Shown here piece by piece: positions 22,253 through 34,059 of a stretch of 64,000 nucleotides of DNA. The stretch is from Paragorgia papillata (Eukaryota; Cnidaria; Anthozoa; Scleralcyonacea; Coralliidae): contig JAWNZC010000304.1 in the NCBI GenBank assembly GCA_035771165.1, positions 310,001-374,000 on the forward strand. Direction: 5' to 3'. How positions within the stretch are numbered: the first letter of the stretch is position 1; every line of letters starts with the position of its first letter. The translations under genes were made by a program, and so were the position numbers. Under the pieces are notes generated by a model. The model made no database searches, had not been told where the DNA came from, and saw only the letters and a program-made list of their open reading frames with translations.

Positions 22253-22572
22253 TCACTGTGCTTCCTTCGAATGTAAGGTAAACCACCTTTCGATTTCAAA
22301 TGAGTTTGAAAAAACACTTGGGGGTTCCTGAATCTGAAAATACAAAGAACCATTTCAGCCTTCGGTGTTCCTGATGTCCTCAGAGCAGCACTTATCGTAT
22401 TATAAACATCGATAAAACACTTACATCGCTGACAATAGTCTCCATTTGAGCATCAATCTCCGCGGCATCCACCTCCAGTAAATCTAAATTATCTCTAAGG
22501 CATCATCTCCAAAATCAAACTCATCATCGTGAACATTTTCTTGAAAGCGCTCGCGTCTTTTTCTGTCGCCAT
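22253..22572 (-). pseudogene. Two-exon relic, unknown acidic protein
   Basis: Minus strand. Exon 1 (22572-22435) starts ATGGCGACA; after a one-base slip it reads RKRRERFQENVHDDEFDFGDD, then after a second slip NLDLLEVDAAEIDAQ and METIVSD, ending at donor GTAAGT. Exon 2 (22333-22253) follows acceptor TTTGTATTTTCAG in the same phase and reads IQEPPSVFSNSFEIERWFTL before a TGA. Good splice sites plus two indels suggest a recently decayed gene or element gene. No family recognised; the charged N-terminus resembles those of some transposon-derived proteins, which is only an impression. Confidence 0.5.
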
Positions 22573-23053
22573 ATTAATAGCCTTGACCGTGCCCCTTCGC
22601 GTCACGTGACACGCTTGCCGTGTTTTTCCTTTTTGAAGTACGTCGTGTTTTCAGACACTTTAATTCTAGCTAGGGACTATGGGCAAACACAATAATACAA
22701 TGAATGATAAACGCTTATGGGCTATATACATTTGAGATCGAAGTCACAAACCGCTTATAACTTCAACAGCAATTCACTGTGCTTGCCCTACTTACAAATT
22801 AACCGCAGATCTATCCAGACGGTCTGGCTGGCATGCTAGCTATATACATTTGAATATTAAGTTGGTAATTGCAGCAGTATTAAATAAATAATAATAGTTA
22901 CCTGTATTTTGCATTAATTTGCTGTTGTCCAGTATTTAGTCCATCGCTTTATTAGTCATCGCTTTATAGTCTTTATAGTCCGAGCGCAGAACTTTCTCAT
23001 GCAGTCATCTCGCCCAACGCACAACATATTTCCATACGTAAAAGTTGTGAGCG

Positions 23054-23168
23054 ATGATCGTAAATGAACGCCGTTTATCGTACATGGACGTCGTAGAAGT
23101 TCGTCTACACAAGCTGCAGTATTTCAATGATGGAGAAAGAATTAAATTAATAGAGGACGTTTTTCAAG
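23054..23168 (+). CDS. Possible first coding exon, 38 aa, downstream exons not found
   Basis: ATG at 23054 after an in-frame TGA opens MIVNERRLSYMDVVEVRLHK and ends LIEDVFQ plus one base at a consensus donor GTAAGT (23169). It is divergent from the relic at 22572, 481 bp away. No matching acceptor exon was recognised downstream, where mobile DNA begins, so this may be a fragment. Confidence 0.4.
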
Positions 23169-23512
23169 GTAAGTGCATGGTACTCGTAATTTAGCTTTTT
23201 GACTCGCCAATACGGAGTTAGAGTTAATTTAACTCCAAAAGCCGAGTTATATTTAACCCCGAAAAAAGTATTATTTTTAACACTTCGAGACCTGGACCTC
23301 TCCCTGTGCTGAATAAAATCGTCTGGCGTTAGCCAGAATAAACCTTAAAGACTCGTCGTCAGGCTTCAAAGTGTTAACCTTTTTTGTAACTCCGTTTTTG
23401 TGGTTAAATTAACTCCTTCAAAATAATACTGTGCGCACTTATTTTTCAATAGTGAAATAAAAGTAGCGTGTTGCGTAGGCAGTGTTGAAACAACAATCGA
23501 AATTTTGTTAGG

Positions 23513-23660
23513 TTAGATATATATACCGCCGAAACAGAGAACGTAGGAGTCTAACGTTACGAGCGAAGGCCCTTCGTCAGAGAGAAACGTCTTCTCTCTG
23601 ACGAAGCTAGGGCCTTCGCTCGAAGCATTAGACTACTACGTTCTCTGTTTCGGCAGTATG
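23513..23660. mobile_element. Hairpin element with CTGCCGAAACAGAGAACG-type ends
   Basis: GGTTAGATATATATACCGCC and CCGAAACAGAGAACGTAG are repeated inverted as CTACGTTCTCTGTTTCGGCA, with a centre TCTCTGACGAAG. The far end (TCTAACCTTACTATATATAG, 25029-25048) is separated by an insertion. Family copies at 56319-56450 and 62541-62872. Confidence 0.8.
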
Positions 23661-23667
23661 TCTAACC

Positions 23668-25027
23668 CGAGGGGTCCGCCACGGCAGAAATCTCGTACGC
23701 TCACCTCAGAAATCACAAGAAATCAAGTCAGAAATCAGGAAATCAACATCAGAAATCAGGAAATCACTAGAAATTACACGCACTTTGAAATCAGAAATCA
23801 ACGAGAATATAACGAGAGTGCTAGAGATAATGTGATGTATATACTGACAAGTGCAGGTATTGAATATCTGGACCAAGTTCAGGAATTTCCTTATTAACAT
23901 TCTTAACACATTCCTTCATGGCTTAACACTGCAATTAACACTAATGAACATCCTTTCATTCGCCCTCCCAAATTTTGTGATTTCGCATATATTTTTAATT
24001 TTTTTCTTTGAATTTCCTGAGTGGTCCGCCAAGTTTCTATTGATATTTACTTTCATCATTCGATTAGCTAGTGAATCGTTTTCCCATTTATCTGGAAATT
24101 CATAGGGAAAAATTAAAAATATATGCGAAATCACAAATTTGCGAGGGCGAATGAAAGGATCTTCATTAGTGTTAATTGCAGTGTTAAGCCATGAAAGAAT
24201 GTGTTAAGAATATTAAAAAGGAAATTCCTGAACTTGGTCCAGATATTCAATACCTTGCACTTACTTGTCAGTATATACATCACATTCTCTCTTGCACTCT
24301 CGTTATATTATGTGATTGCTGAGCTTACATTTTCTAGCAGAATTACGATGACATAACATTAATTGTATCTTTTGACGCTAATAAAAAGCAGCGCAAGGGA
24401 ACACGCAGATAAAACGTATGAACTGGAATTAAGAACGAAGATTATCGCAAACTACTCATTTCCGGTCTCTCATGCAGAGATTTAAGTTGATTTCTGATTT
24501 CAAAGTGCGTGTGATTTCTAGTGATTTCCTGATTTCTGATGTTGATTTCCTGATTTCTGACTTGATTTTTTGCGATTTCTGAGGTCACTTCAACCCACCG
24601 ACGCGGAGTTTATCTGTCTATTTTAAAGTACAAAATAAAAAGGGGGGAAAATGACAAAATTCAAGAGTTTCGTGCTTGTGGAAGCTGATTTTGTTATTGT
24701 ATTAAAGCCGAGTTGTAGGTTTTTCCTTGGATTATGTCCGTTTTAGTATACCATCGCCATTAACAAGTCAGAAACAGGGAAAATACGGTTTGAGGCTTGT
24801 AATTTCTTGATATATATAGCGAATCAAAGCAAATCGATCATCAAATCCGTGTAGAAATCTGGAAATCACCATTGAAATCTGGAAATCGCCAAAGAAATGA
24901 CGAAATCACAATAGAAATCACGAAATCCATATCGAAAATCTGAAATCATTTGAAATCTTGAAATCAGTTCAGAAATCACGTGACTTCGAAATCTCGTACG
25001 CTTTTGATGGCCGTGGCGGGCCCCTCG
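23668..25027. mobile_element. 1.36-kb DNA transposon with 8-bp target duplication GTCTAACC
   Basis: The ends CGAGGGGTCCGCCACGGC and GCCGTGGCGGGCCCCTCG are inverted repeats. GTCTAACC at 23660-23667 is repeated at 25028-25035. Both subterminal zones are packed with GAAATCA-type words in alternating orientation (23690-23800, 24480-24600, 24850-24990). No transposase. An empty site exists at 56427-56450. Confidence 0.85.
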
Positions 25028-25693
25028 GTCTAACCTTACTATATATAGAGCGTTTTCATCTGACGTCACGGCGGCCATATTGGTGTACCAAAACAATGAA
25101 ATGCCGGCCATATTGGTGTACGGTATGGGAATTAGCTCTTTCTCCCATGGGGCCACCGATCACGTGAGTGAAAACGCTCTAAGGCCGTTTGCTGTTGCAC
25201 GATATCGTTCACTTTCATTAAGCATGTCTTAGAACTGAAATATTTTTACATAACTTACCACTTTCGAATACGCTGAACACGATTCCGAAGAGTTTCCGCT
25301 CCGTAGACCCGCAGTATTTTTGTAAATTCCACTTTTATCTTCACTTCTTTCACGAGAATCCCGCTATCTGCCGCCATCTTGAAATTAGATAACATTGTCC
25401 TCATCCGCTGTATTATGTGACCCAGTCTCCTTATTTCGCGGCAGAGTTAATATTTAGAGCGATGGGATCTATTGCATTCTGATTTCCTCCCCAGACCTCT
25501 CATTCGAACTGTTCAAGATGGAGGAAAGCAGTGGTTATAGTGATGACCTTCCGCGCGCGTTTGTGTAATCCATTTTGATGGCAAAGAAGGGCAGATCAAA
25601 GATCTAAGATCTAACACAAGATACCTTAGAGAAAATAGTTGAAAGGAGAGAGCAGTGGCTAAGTCTGCCATCGTCATATAAACATTTCACAAT

Positions 25694-25832
25694 TAAAGTG
25701 TCCGGAAAGGCGGGGTACTTCAAAGCGCACGCTTTTTGTTCCCTTTCAATTCTGATCACGTGGGACGAAGGGACAAATTTCAGATGTCAACTGTTTAGTT
25801 ACGCTCAGCAAAAGTATTCAACATTTGGACGT
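25694..25832 (+). repeat. Dispersed repeat (pair with 43649-43794)
   Basis: AATTAAAGTGTCCGGAAAGG through GCTCAGCAAAAGTATT matches 43649-43794 directly over about 140 bp. Confidence 0.8.
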
Positions 25833-25857
25833 TTTGCAAAAATGCTAATTTATGCTA

Positions 25858-27272
25858 ATTATTAAAAATATTTTATTATATAAAATAGAGTGTTTTATTG
25901 ATGTTTGCGCCACTAATAAAAACGATAATGTATGATTATTCATGATAATCTAACATGTGTCGATTATCATGAAACGTATTAGAGTTTACTGCTCTATTTT
26001 TGTGGCGAAATAGGACTATTTTTTTATATATAATAAACAGAACAATGCATGCTTGGAAACACACGGTGGTCAGAAATTATTTTTTTTCTCCCACTTGGCT
26101 CACCAAGGTATTTAGATTATCCAGAATGAAATGAAACTGCGCATGATCATAGCTTAGGAAAGTCTACATTTTGTGGTCGTGATTTCACACTTGTCGTTGA
26201 CCGTGTGACGTCACTAATGACGTTCAATATCTGACGTCATCAAAACGTAATTATGACGTCATAATTACGTTTTGATGACGTCAGAGATAAAATAAGTACA
26301 TAAATCCCAAATTCAAAAAACTACAAATTTGTTTTTATCTATGATGCACTTTGTTTATTTCCGATTTGGTTTATAGTTTTCGAGTTTTAATACCCTAAAG
26401 TTTGACCATATATGGCGAATTATTTACATTCTTTTACATTTCGCGGGAAATTTAAATTATAAAATCAGTCATAACTCTACTTCGAAATTTTCGTATTAAT
26501 TAAAGAACATTTTTATACAATTCTTAAAATCAATTTCTAAATTCTAAATTTTGGCGCTAAGTTTGAACGTCATTAGTGACGTCACACGGTCAACGACAAG
26601 TGTGAAATCACGACCACAAAATGTAGATTTGCCTAAGCTATGATCATGCGCAGTTTCGTTTCATTCTGGATATTCTAAATACCTTGGTGAGCCAAGTGGG
26701 AGAAAAAAAATATTTCTGACCACCGTGACATGACATTTATTTCTCGTGTTCACCAAGATATCTCACGCGTTCGCTTTGCTCACACGTGAGATATCCTAGT
26801 CAACACTCGAAATAAATTTCATATTTCCGCGCATCCATATATTACTCTCTATATATAACAAAGTGCTAAATATTTAAACAATAAATTACTTTTCCAACAA
26901 ACTTTGTAGAAGTAAAATGAAAAGCAACATTTCACAAATTCAATTTGAAAAAATTAAAGCAATACAATAAAACTCAAATATTATGATTATAAACCATTGT
27001 GACCTCCTTCCATGGTGCGCCACAGCGCGCGGTCATCACTTATTTTGGAAATTTACAAATTAAAACAGAATTATACCACAACATAAGACAATAATACATC
27101 AGCAAGATTGTTTTTAAGTCAGCTCTTCAGATTGTTATTTTGAGTGACATTTACTCCTGTTTGCCATTACAACGCCGACAAGTCTAGGCAAAATTTTGTT
27201 CGATAATTGGCCTATCGGCAGAGATGGTTTTCGTCAAATTTTACCAAATTATTGCTAATCTACGAGATAATT
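25858..27272 (+). repeat. 0.7-kb dispersed repeat, interrupted copy
   Basis: Collinear with 20198-20911 on both sides of a 666-bp insertion at 26062-26727. It also has about 45 bp extra near 26845-26890. Confidence 0.88.
26062..26727. mobile_element. 666-bp TIR element with 3-bp target duplication ACA
   Basis: CACGGTGGTCAGAAAT and ATTTCTGACCACCGTG begin inverted repeats of about 160 bp. ACA flanks both sides and appears once in the empty copy at 20406. The centre holds a second palindrome, TCTGACGTCATCAAAACG around 26230-26286. CAC start and 3-bp duplication are CACTA-like; no transposase. Confidence 0.88.
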
Positions 27273-27424
27273 ACAACAGACAAGTGCTTATACTTACTTT
27301 AGGAGTTGTTAGAATCTAAATTTTCCTTATAGTTTCGCATATATATTGACAAATAAAAGCGATTTTCTTCTTGTTGAGATGCACGTTGAAAATGCGAGAT
27401 TTGAATATCCGGAACTTTAGGTTA

Positions 27425-27690
27425 GCCAATACGGAGGCTTAGCTTTAGGAGGTCAATACGGAGTTAGAGTAACCCCCAATCATGTGAGAGTTAATTTAAC
27501 TCCACAAAAGAGGATTGTTTTGACTCCATTTGTAGCCGTGAGAAAATAGCCGCCTCTTCTCGCACGACCCCCGCTGTTTTCTCAGGCTACAATAAGAGTT
27601 ATTTTAACTGCAAAACATAGGAGTTATTTTAACCAACCCTGGCTAACTCCTGTTAATTGTATTAAATCCCAGAGGTTTATCACTTTTAAT
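27425..27690. repeat. GAGTTA/TAACTC palindrome-rich repeat
   Basis: CCAATACGGAGTTAGAGT and GAGTTAATTTAACTCC resemble 23205-23410 and the arrays inside 30233-33440. The middle carries a GAGAAAATAGCCGCC ... GCTGTTTTCTC hairpin. Confidence 0.6.
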
Positions 27691-27971
27691 TGTTTAAATT
27701 CTGTTTGCTAGTAGGGTTTTTCATCATTTCACTGTTTCGCACAGGATAAGAAGGAGCAACCTATTTTCATGATACTTAGGACACGTGTGTTGCCAGCTGA
27801 GCTTCCTCGTTTGCCTCAAATCTCAATAGTTTCCTTATGGCAGAACCCGTTCTTCCTCACTGCATTCATGTCGGAGCGGTTTTGGCCGACTGGGCGAGGC
27901 ACCTAACCAGCCGCCTGCCAACAACGCAAACGATGCGAGCGAATCTCCATTGGTTCCCGATGCCAATGCTA

Positions 27972-28160
27972 TAGACCACTTTCATAATGGCCGCCGCTTT
28001 AAATATTCTTTTATGTGCATCTAAATTAGCCTTTCTAGCCTCGTTAGGGAGCAAAGATTCTTTTGAATTGCAGACACGCAAACGAGGCCAGAAAGGCTTA
28101 TAGAGATGCACACAAAAAAATATTTAAGTTGGTCGTCATTATGCATGAAAGAGGTCTATA
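27972..28160. mobile_element. Mariner-like MITE, family copy 2
   Basis: TAGACCACTTTCATAATGGC faces an inverted TAGACCTCTTTCATGCATAA; inner arms carry TAGCCTTTCTAGCCTCGTT and its inverse. TA at both ends. Confidence 0.78.
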
Positions 28161-28504
28161 AACCAGGTAGAAGAACTTGTCGGCAATCAACCAGTTCAGC
28201 TGCTTGTGCGGCCTGCCCGTCCCTCAGGTTAGCTTTCTTGTTTCATACCTTTCTGTCTAGTGCCATAAACGCTCGTTTTGCTCATTTTGGTTTGTCTATT
28301 CATTGTTTGTGCTATTTTTCACGCTGCTTGCTAACTCTTTTTCACTTTTCTTCATACTTTGTACAGTTTTCGCCATTCTAGCGACGAAATTTCAGTTGTG
28401 CATATATGGTATTTTTCTTTCGTTGTAGCTATGTGCCTCGCCTTTCTTTATGCGTTCCGCATTGGTTATCTCGCAGAGCAGGGCCACGGGTTCTCCTTTC
28501 TCAA

Positions 28505-28613
28505 CAACGGACAATTGTCGCTGCTGTGTGACGGCGTTTAGTTTGGTTCGGTAAGTTATATTTCGCTGCTGTGTGACGGCATTTAATTTAGTTAAGTTTA
28601 GCCGATATCGCTG
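28505..28613 (+). repeat. 45-bp minisatellite, left part
   Basis: Units CGCTGCTGTGTGACGGCGTT plus TAATTTAGTTAAGTT. The array continues at 34060, cut by the 5.4-kb element. Confidence 0.85.
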
Positions 28614-31427
28614 CAACCTCGTACCCAGGGTTTCACTCGGCGCACGCTGGAGAAAAGACCCTGGTCTTGGTTATAAATCCATGTCCAATCTTCACGGATT
28701 TTCCGGTTAGGTTATGGTGTGAGGCTTTCATGAAGTACCTGGGTTATTTAGGACATAGAAATTGTCACAAGGGAGGGGAGGTTATATTTCAATTGGTCAC
28801 ACGACACTGATAAATGCGCGAAAACGCCAAAGAGATGTTGGAGAAATTTTTCACTGAGGTCTCACAATGTATAGCCTCCTCCGCAGACGTTCTTATGGCT
28901 CGCTTTCCTCCCCAAACTAACGTCTGCTCACCCGAGAGCTACATTCCATTCCCTTTGTGTTGTACATGGACCAATGAAATTACACCATTGTCGTGCTAAA
29001 TAAAGCAGTCCGGGCTGCATGGTGTTGTTATATGTAAATTTGTTTAGTCGAAAGCTAATATTTTGAAAAGTTTGGCCTAGAACTTCACGAAATTTACGAA
29101 GAATACTATTTTGACTATGTTCTTGCTGCCTATATGCAAACAAATAAGCGTTGAAAGCCAGTGTAAAGCGTAAGAGCGTTAAGAGAAATTTAAGATTGTA
29201 AACAAAAGCTCAAATAATATTTAGGTGCATGTTTAGTGTCTGAACCGACTGTCTGAATTAGTTTATTTGAAAGCTAACATTTCGCTTACTATAGCTCAGA
29301 GCTTTACAAAATTTACGAAGAATGGTATTATGAATATGTTCTTGCTGGTCGTGTAAATAAATCTGTGCGAAGAGCTTTAGAAAATCTACAAGTGTCGGCG
29401 ACATATATCTAGCGGACAATAAATTCTACGGGATGTTTGGCCATGTCTGGGTAGCAACCTCGATGTTTATATTCAGCTTCATATTCCAGGCAGTGGCGCT
29501 TTCAACTTTATTTCATGTACATGTATTCATATTGCAATTCACAGTTAATACAACATCATCTTATTGATTCTGTTTAAATTTTTACTAAACTATAATTAGC
29601 AATAGGTTCGAAATATTTATTCAATGTTTCAAACGATCAGCTCAAGCCTCAAGGTCGAAGGTCAGGTTTCCAGATATTGGAAGTCTGATTCTGATTGGTC
29701 AACATTTGGAAAGGAATTTGCTGCTCGGGTAAGCAGTTGAGGGGGAGTGAGAACGAACCTGCTGCGAAGGAGACTAGCAATTGTACGAAGTTATAAGATA
29801 CTCAAAAGACATATTTCTTATTTTGTTTGAAAAGCCCGGCAAAAGTAAGCCAGAAAGGTGTGATAGTTTTCGCGGCGGCAACGTATCTTTAGAAGTTTGA
29901 TTCGACAGGTCAAATCACGAGTGACAAGAACAATTCAACAACGTTCAAAACAAACTCATAAATTTTTAATTAATAAAAGCTTCACAAAAGAAAATGTTTA
30001 TCTAACTTTTAAAAGGACTGACAAGTGTTGTTTTCTTAAGCGGTCTGTCTTCTAATAAAAGAATTGGAAAACGTAATTTACACGTACGTATTTCTACATG
30101 CACATGACAATGCGGTTTCTTTACCATTGCGTATATGTCGAAAGAAGACGTATTAAATATAACATAAACAAGACAAAGCTTTACCTCTTCGTCTGATGTA
30201 AATGCGAACTGTTTTATTAGAGGCTGATCCCGCACAGTTAATTTCAAGGAGTTAATTTGACTCCAAAAGTGGAGTTAAAAAAAAAGGTACAGAATAACTC
30301 CTTTTCTGGAGTTATTTTTTACTCCAAAATTTTAACTCCTTTTTTGGAGTAAGCGTAACTCCAAAACTGGAGTAAGAATAACTCCTATAGGAGTAGTTAT
30401 TACTCCAGAATTGGAGTAAAAAGGGCAATAATTTGACTCCAGAACTGGAGTAAAAATAAACACACCAGATAACTCCTTTTGTGGAGTTATATTTATTTAC
30501 ACCGGTAGACAAATTTCACAAATGAATACAAACACAAATTGGTTGAATACATTTTATTCGATAGATTATATGGCTTGCACTTGTCTTACATATAAAGTTT
30601 GTTATATACTCAGCCAATATATACACTGAAAATATTAATATTAAAATATTAATCACATGCAGTCAATATATGCATTTGTAAGAAAAGTTCTCTTCAAGAA
30701 CGTTCTCGTCGCCACTCACCGTATAGGATTCTTATAAGTTCTGCCAAATTATCGAGATCTTGGTTCCCTACCATGTATTTATCTAGCACATATTTCTGGA
30801 GTTGTCATACGCGTATTCGAAGCATAATCCTTGTTGTGAATATTTATATAATAACAATAACCAACCATTGACACGAATCTTCGAAGAAAAGCATTTATCG
30901 TTCAATTCTTTATTTTATGGTTGATACTCTCCCAATCCTTTGAAGTGACAGACTCCAATAGTCAAGTTATGCAAATTTAATAACTTCAGTGCGAATAATC
31001 CCGTACCATATATTAATGTGATCTGGCAAGTCGTCGTCTCGTTCGCTAGTCTTTGCTGGAAAGACTCGATGTGGTCGTCGTTGCGTCCGAACTCGACGAG
31101 TTATTCAGCAACGAAACAAGTATAGCCTTTCTTTGCGGAGTTTTAATCGTTGGGGTAACTATAAGTGTAAAAGCTTCTGTCGATATAAACACTGCCGTAG
31201 TCTCGTTCGCTAGTCTTCGATGGAAAGATTGACTCCAATCAATGCGGTCCTCGTTGTGCATCCGAGATATTCAGCGATAGAACAAATGGCCTTCCTTTGC
31301 GAAGTTTGTCCATGAAATTTTAAAACAGTTGGTTATTAAAATCAAAAATCTTCTCGTCTTGTCGACATCGGTGAAGCTTGGTATAATTATCATGAGCTGT
31401 ATCTGAGCGAGATCAACCGTGACTGCC

Positions 31428-31570
31428 GAAGAGGATCAAAATTTGCGATTTCTGATTGGTTGAGCCCCGGGTGGACCTATGCGAAGACAGTACTGTTTGT
31501 TAATTGTTTGTCTTCGCAGAGGTCCGCACGGCGCTTAACCAATCAGAAATTGCAAATTTTGATCCTCTTC
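31428..31570. mobile_element. Hairpin MITE
   Basis: GAAGAGGATCAAAATTTGCG is opposed by TGCAAATTTTGATCCTCTTC; homology extends through CTGATTGGTTGAGC. It lies inside the 3.2-kb element. Confidence 0.8.
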
Positions 31571-31590
31571 AGCAATCAAGCTTACCGTTA

Positions 31591-32493
31591 CAGAGGATTT
31601 CACATAACTTTTGCCGATTGTGTTCCGAAGTTCGTTCGTTATTTCCGAAGTTGGCGACGAACTTCGCAAGTTCATTACGTAATAGCCAATCAAGTTGCGA
31701 ACTTCGAAACGAACTTGTGAACTTGCGAGATTGCGAAGTTCGTTGTTCGCATCATTTCGAAATTCGCTGTTGAACGTATAGAGTAAATATTCGAATAACA
31801 ACGGATCTTATTACTTTTGGTGGACAAAACCTATAGTGCTGGATTCGGCAGATTCAAGCGATCATTTCGATATAAAATTTATTTAAATCGGGCAAACAGA
31901 AAATATTCAAACATGTTTTGAAACACACGTCTCCCAATGTAAATACGACACCCACATGAAATAATTGTAAATCTAAATAATACGAGTAAATCGAGCTGAT
32001 ACTTCAGTAGTGTTTTCGCTAACGGCTTGCTGCTTAGTCCAACAACTACAAAACGCAAGTAATAAGTAGCGAATAACGCCAAAAATATGAATATTTATAT
32101 GTTTACCTGTTTGCATGTCTAGATATAATGTGGGTGTCGTATTACATTGGGAGACATGTGTTTCAAAACATGTTCAAATATTTTCTGTTCGCCCGATTTA
32201 AATAGATTTTATATTGAAATGATCGCTTGAATTTGCCGAATCCAGCACTATAGGTTTTGTCCACCGAAAGTATTTAGATCCGTTGTTATTCGAATATTTA
32301 CTCTATACGTCCAACAGGGAACTTTGAAATGATGCCGTGAACGAACTTCGCAATCTCGCAAGTTCGCAACTTCGTTTCGAAGTTCGCAACTTGATTGGCT
32401 ACTACGTAATGAATTTGCGAAGTTCGTCGCCAACTTCGGAAATAACGAACGAACTTCGGAACACAATCGGCAAAAGTTATGTGAAATCCTCTG
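31591..32493. mobile_element. Foldback element with TA ends, about 360-bp arms
   Basis: TACAGAGGATTTCACATAAC and GTTATGTGAAATCCTCTGTA mark the ends with TA duplicated. Arms share ACTTCGCAACTTG-type GAAGTTCG iterations and ATTTAAATCGGGCAAACAG. The centre lies near 32040. Confidence 0.85.
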
Positions 32494-34059
32494 TAATTCA
32501 ACGACAAACTTAATAAACGGCTGTAGAGATTTAAAGCAACGAAATACCGACGTATAGAAGAAAATCCTTCAGCGAAGTAAAATGTCAGATTATTAAACGA
32601 CGTTTTAAATGATTGAAATAAAATATTGCCGTTTCCAGCGGCGCCACTCAATTCTTCACTGACAGTCAGAATAAAAGCTCGAGTAAAAGGACTATCACTT
32701 GAGATATATCCACAACTGAAACACTGCCAGAGTCTAGACAAATCGAACGTCCGTGACCATGAATGATTCGTTATTTTGATTTTAATATTACGACTAAAAA
32801 TCAACAAAGTATAGCAAGGTGAGACAGCTATCCCCGGACCGCGACTATTGTTACTCCAAGTAAAGTCAAACAAGGATGAAACTTTTATACAATGCCGTCA
32901 ATGCACCATAAACTCTTCTCAACTCTTCTTAAAATTTGAAATTTTTCTTATCTAACGCACCGCTTAGGTAGCACTCGACTTCTGAACTCAAAGCTAACCA
33001 ACATGCTGCGAATTATCTTCTCATTTGGAGTTAAATTCAGTTCCATCATTCAAGATCAAATTTAACTCCATTATTAAGAGTAATTTTTAACTCCATCAGA
33101 CCAGGATCAAATTTAACTCCATTATTAAGAGTAATTTTTAACTCCATCAGACCAGGAGTTAAATTTAACTCCATTATGCAGGAGTTAAAACAACTCCTGG
33201 AGTAGAATAACGTGGGTCAAAATAACTCCACTAATCTTACTCTAATGTTGGAGTTATTTCAACTCCCCTGATGGAGTTAAAATAACTAGACATATGGAGT
33301 AAAATGAAAGGTAACTCCTCAGTTGGAGTTAAATTAACTCCGTTATTGGAGTCAAAATAACTCTGAAATTTTTACTCTACCAAAAGGAGTTATTTTTACT
33401 CCCTTGATGGAATTAAAATAACTCCTTGAAATTAACAGTGCGTCAGCGCATTTCCTAGGAGCTTAAGCTAGCCATACACAATAGAAAGGGAGAAATTCCC
33501 ACGCATCTCTTGCTAAACTGCTATTTATATTGTTCGAGCGCTGTTTTATTATGACTTTGTTGAATTCTTGACCTAAATTTCTTTAAATTCCAAAGCCTTC
33601 TTTTACGTGGGCCGGCATACCAACTGAGCTCGCGGAAGATCGTCGTGTGACTCTCCAGAAAGTGTTCTAATGTTCCCCAAATAAGCAAAGCAGTTCGCGA
33701 ATTGCGACTGTTGTTCTTACCGAACCACATAGTCTACAGACTGCAGGAACTTCATTATCTCCGACAATTGGATTTTTAGGATTTAACTCAGAGATTTAAC
33801 TCTGGATTTAACTCGGGGTTTAATGCTGTTGATGATCGGAAGAGACGTTGCCAACTTTTCACAGATATTGTATTCGCTTTTGCCCATTTACATCAACTCC
33901 TCTTTTATGCATCTGCAGAATCGATTGTTTATCCGACCTCCGCACCCCTCCACCCTAGTAATAAAAAATTGTTATCTCCCAGATTATAGGAGACACGTGA
34001 CCAGCCGATAGGGTCTTTTCTCCAGCGTGCGCCGAGTGAAGACCCTGGGTACGAGGTTG

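Larger units (their letters stand above)
30233..33440. mobile_element. 3.2-kb TIR element with GGAGTTA...TAACTCC subterminal arrays
   Basis: CACAGTTAATTTCAAGGAGT and ACTCCTTGAAATTAACAGTG are the ends. At 30240-30500 and 33010-33425 the words GGAGTTA and TAACTCC alternate about every 15-30 bp. The interior has no recognised frame; two direct copies of TCTCGTTCGCTAGTCTT lie near 31036 and 31200. Confidence 0.75.
28614..34059. mobile_element. 5.4-kb DNA transposon with 9-bp target duplication, inside a minisatellite
   Basis: CAACCTCGTACCCAGGGT at the left and ACCCTGGGTACGAGGTTG at the right start about 50-bp inverted repeats sharing ACTCGGCGCACGCTGGAG and AAAAGACCCT. ATATCGCTG at 28605-28613 is repeated at 34060-34068, and the flanks rejoin into a normal minisatellite unit (AGCCGATATCGCGCTGCTG at 34237 is the comparable unit). 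It is the largest member of the group with 6073-6842 and 6856-7725. No transposase frame is visible; three further inverted-repeat elements lie inside. 28.7-30.2 kb carries only a degenerate two-copy repeat (TTTACGAAGAAT near 29091 and 29313). Confidence 0.85.

Noticed and set aside
22985..23060. Promoter between the divergent exons
   Set aside because: No TATA box, initiator or CpG-rich stretch could be supported.
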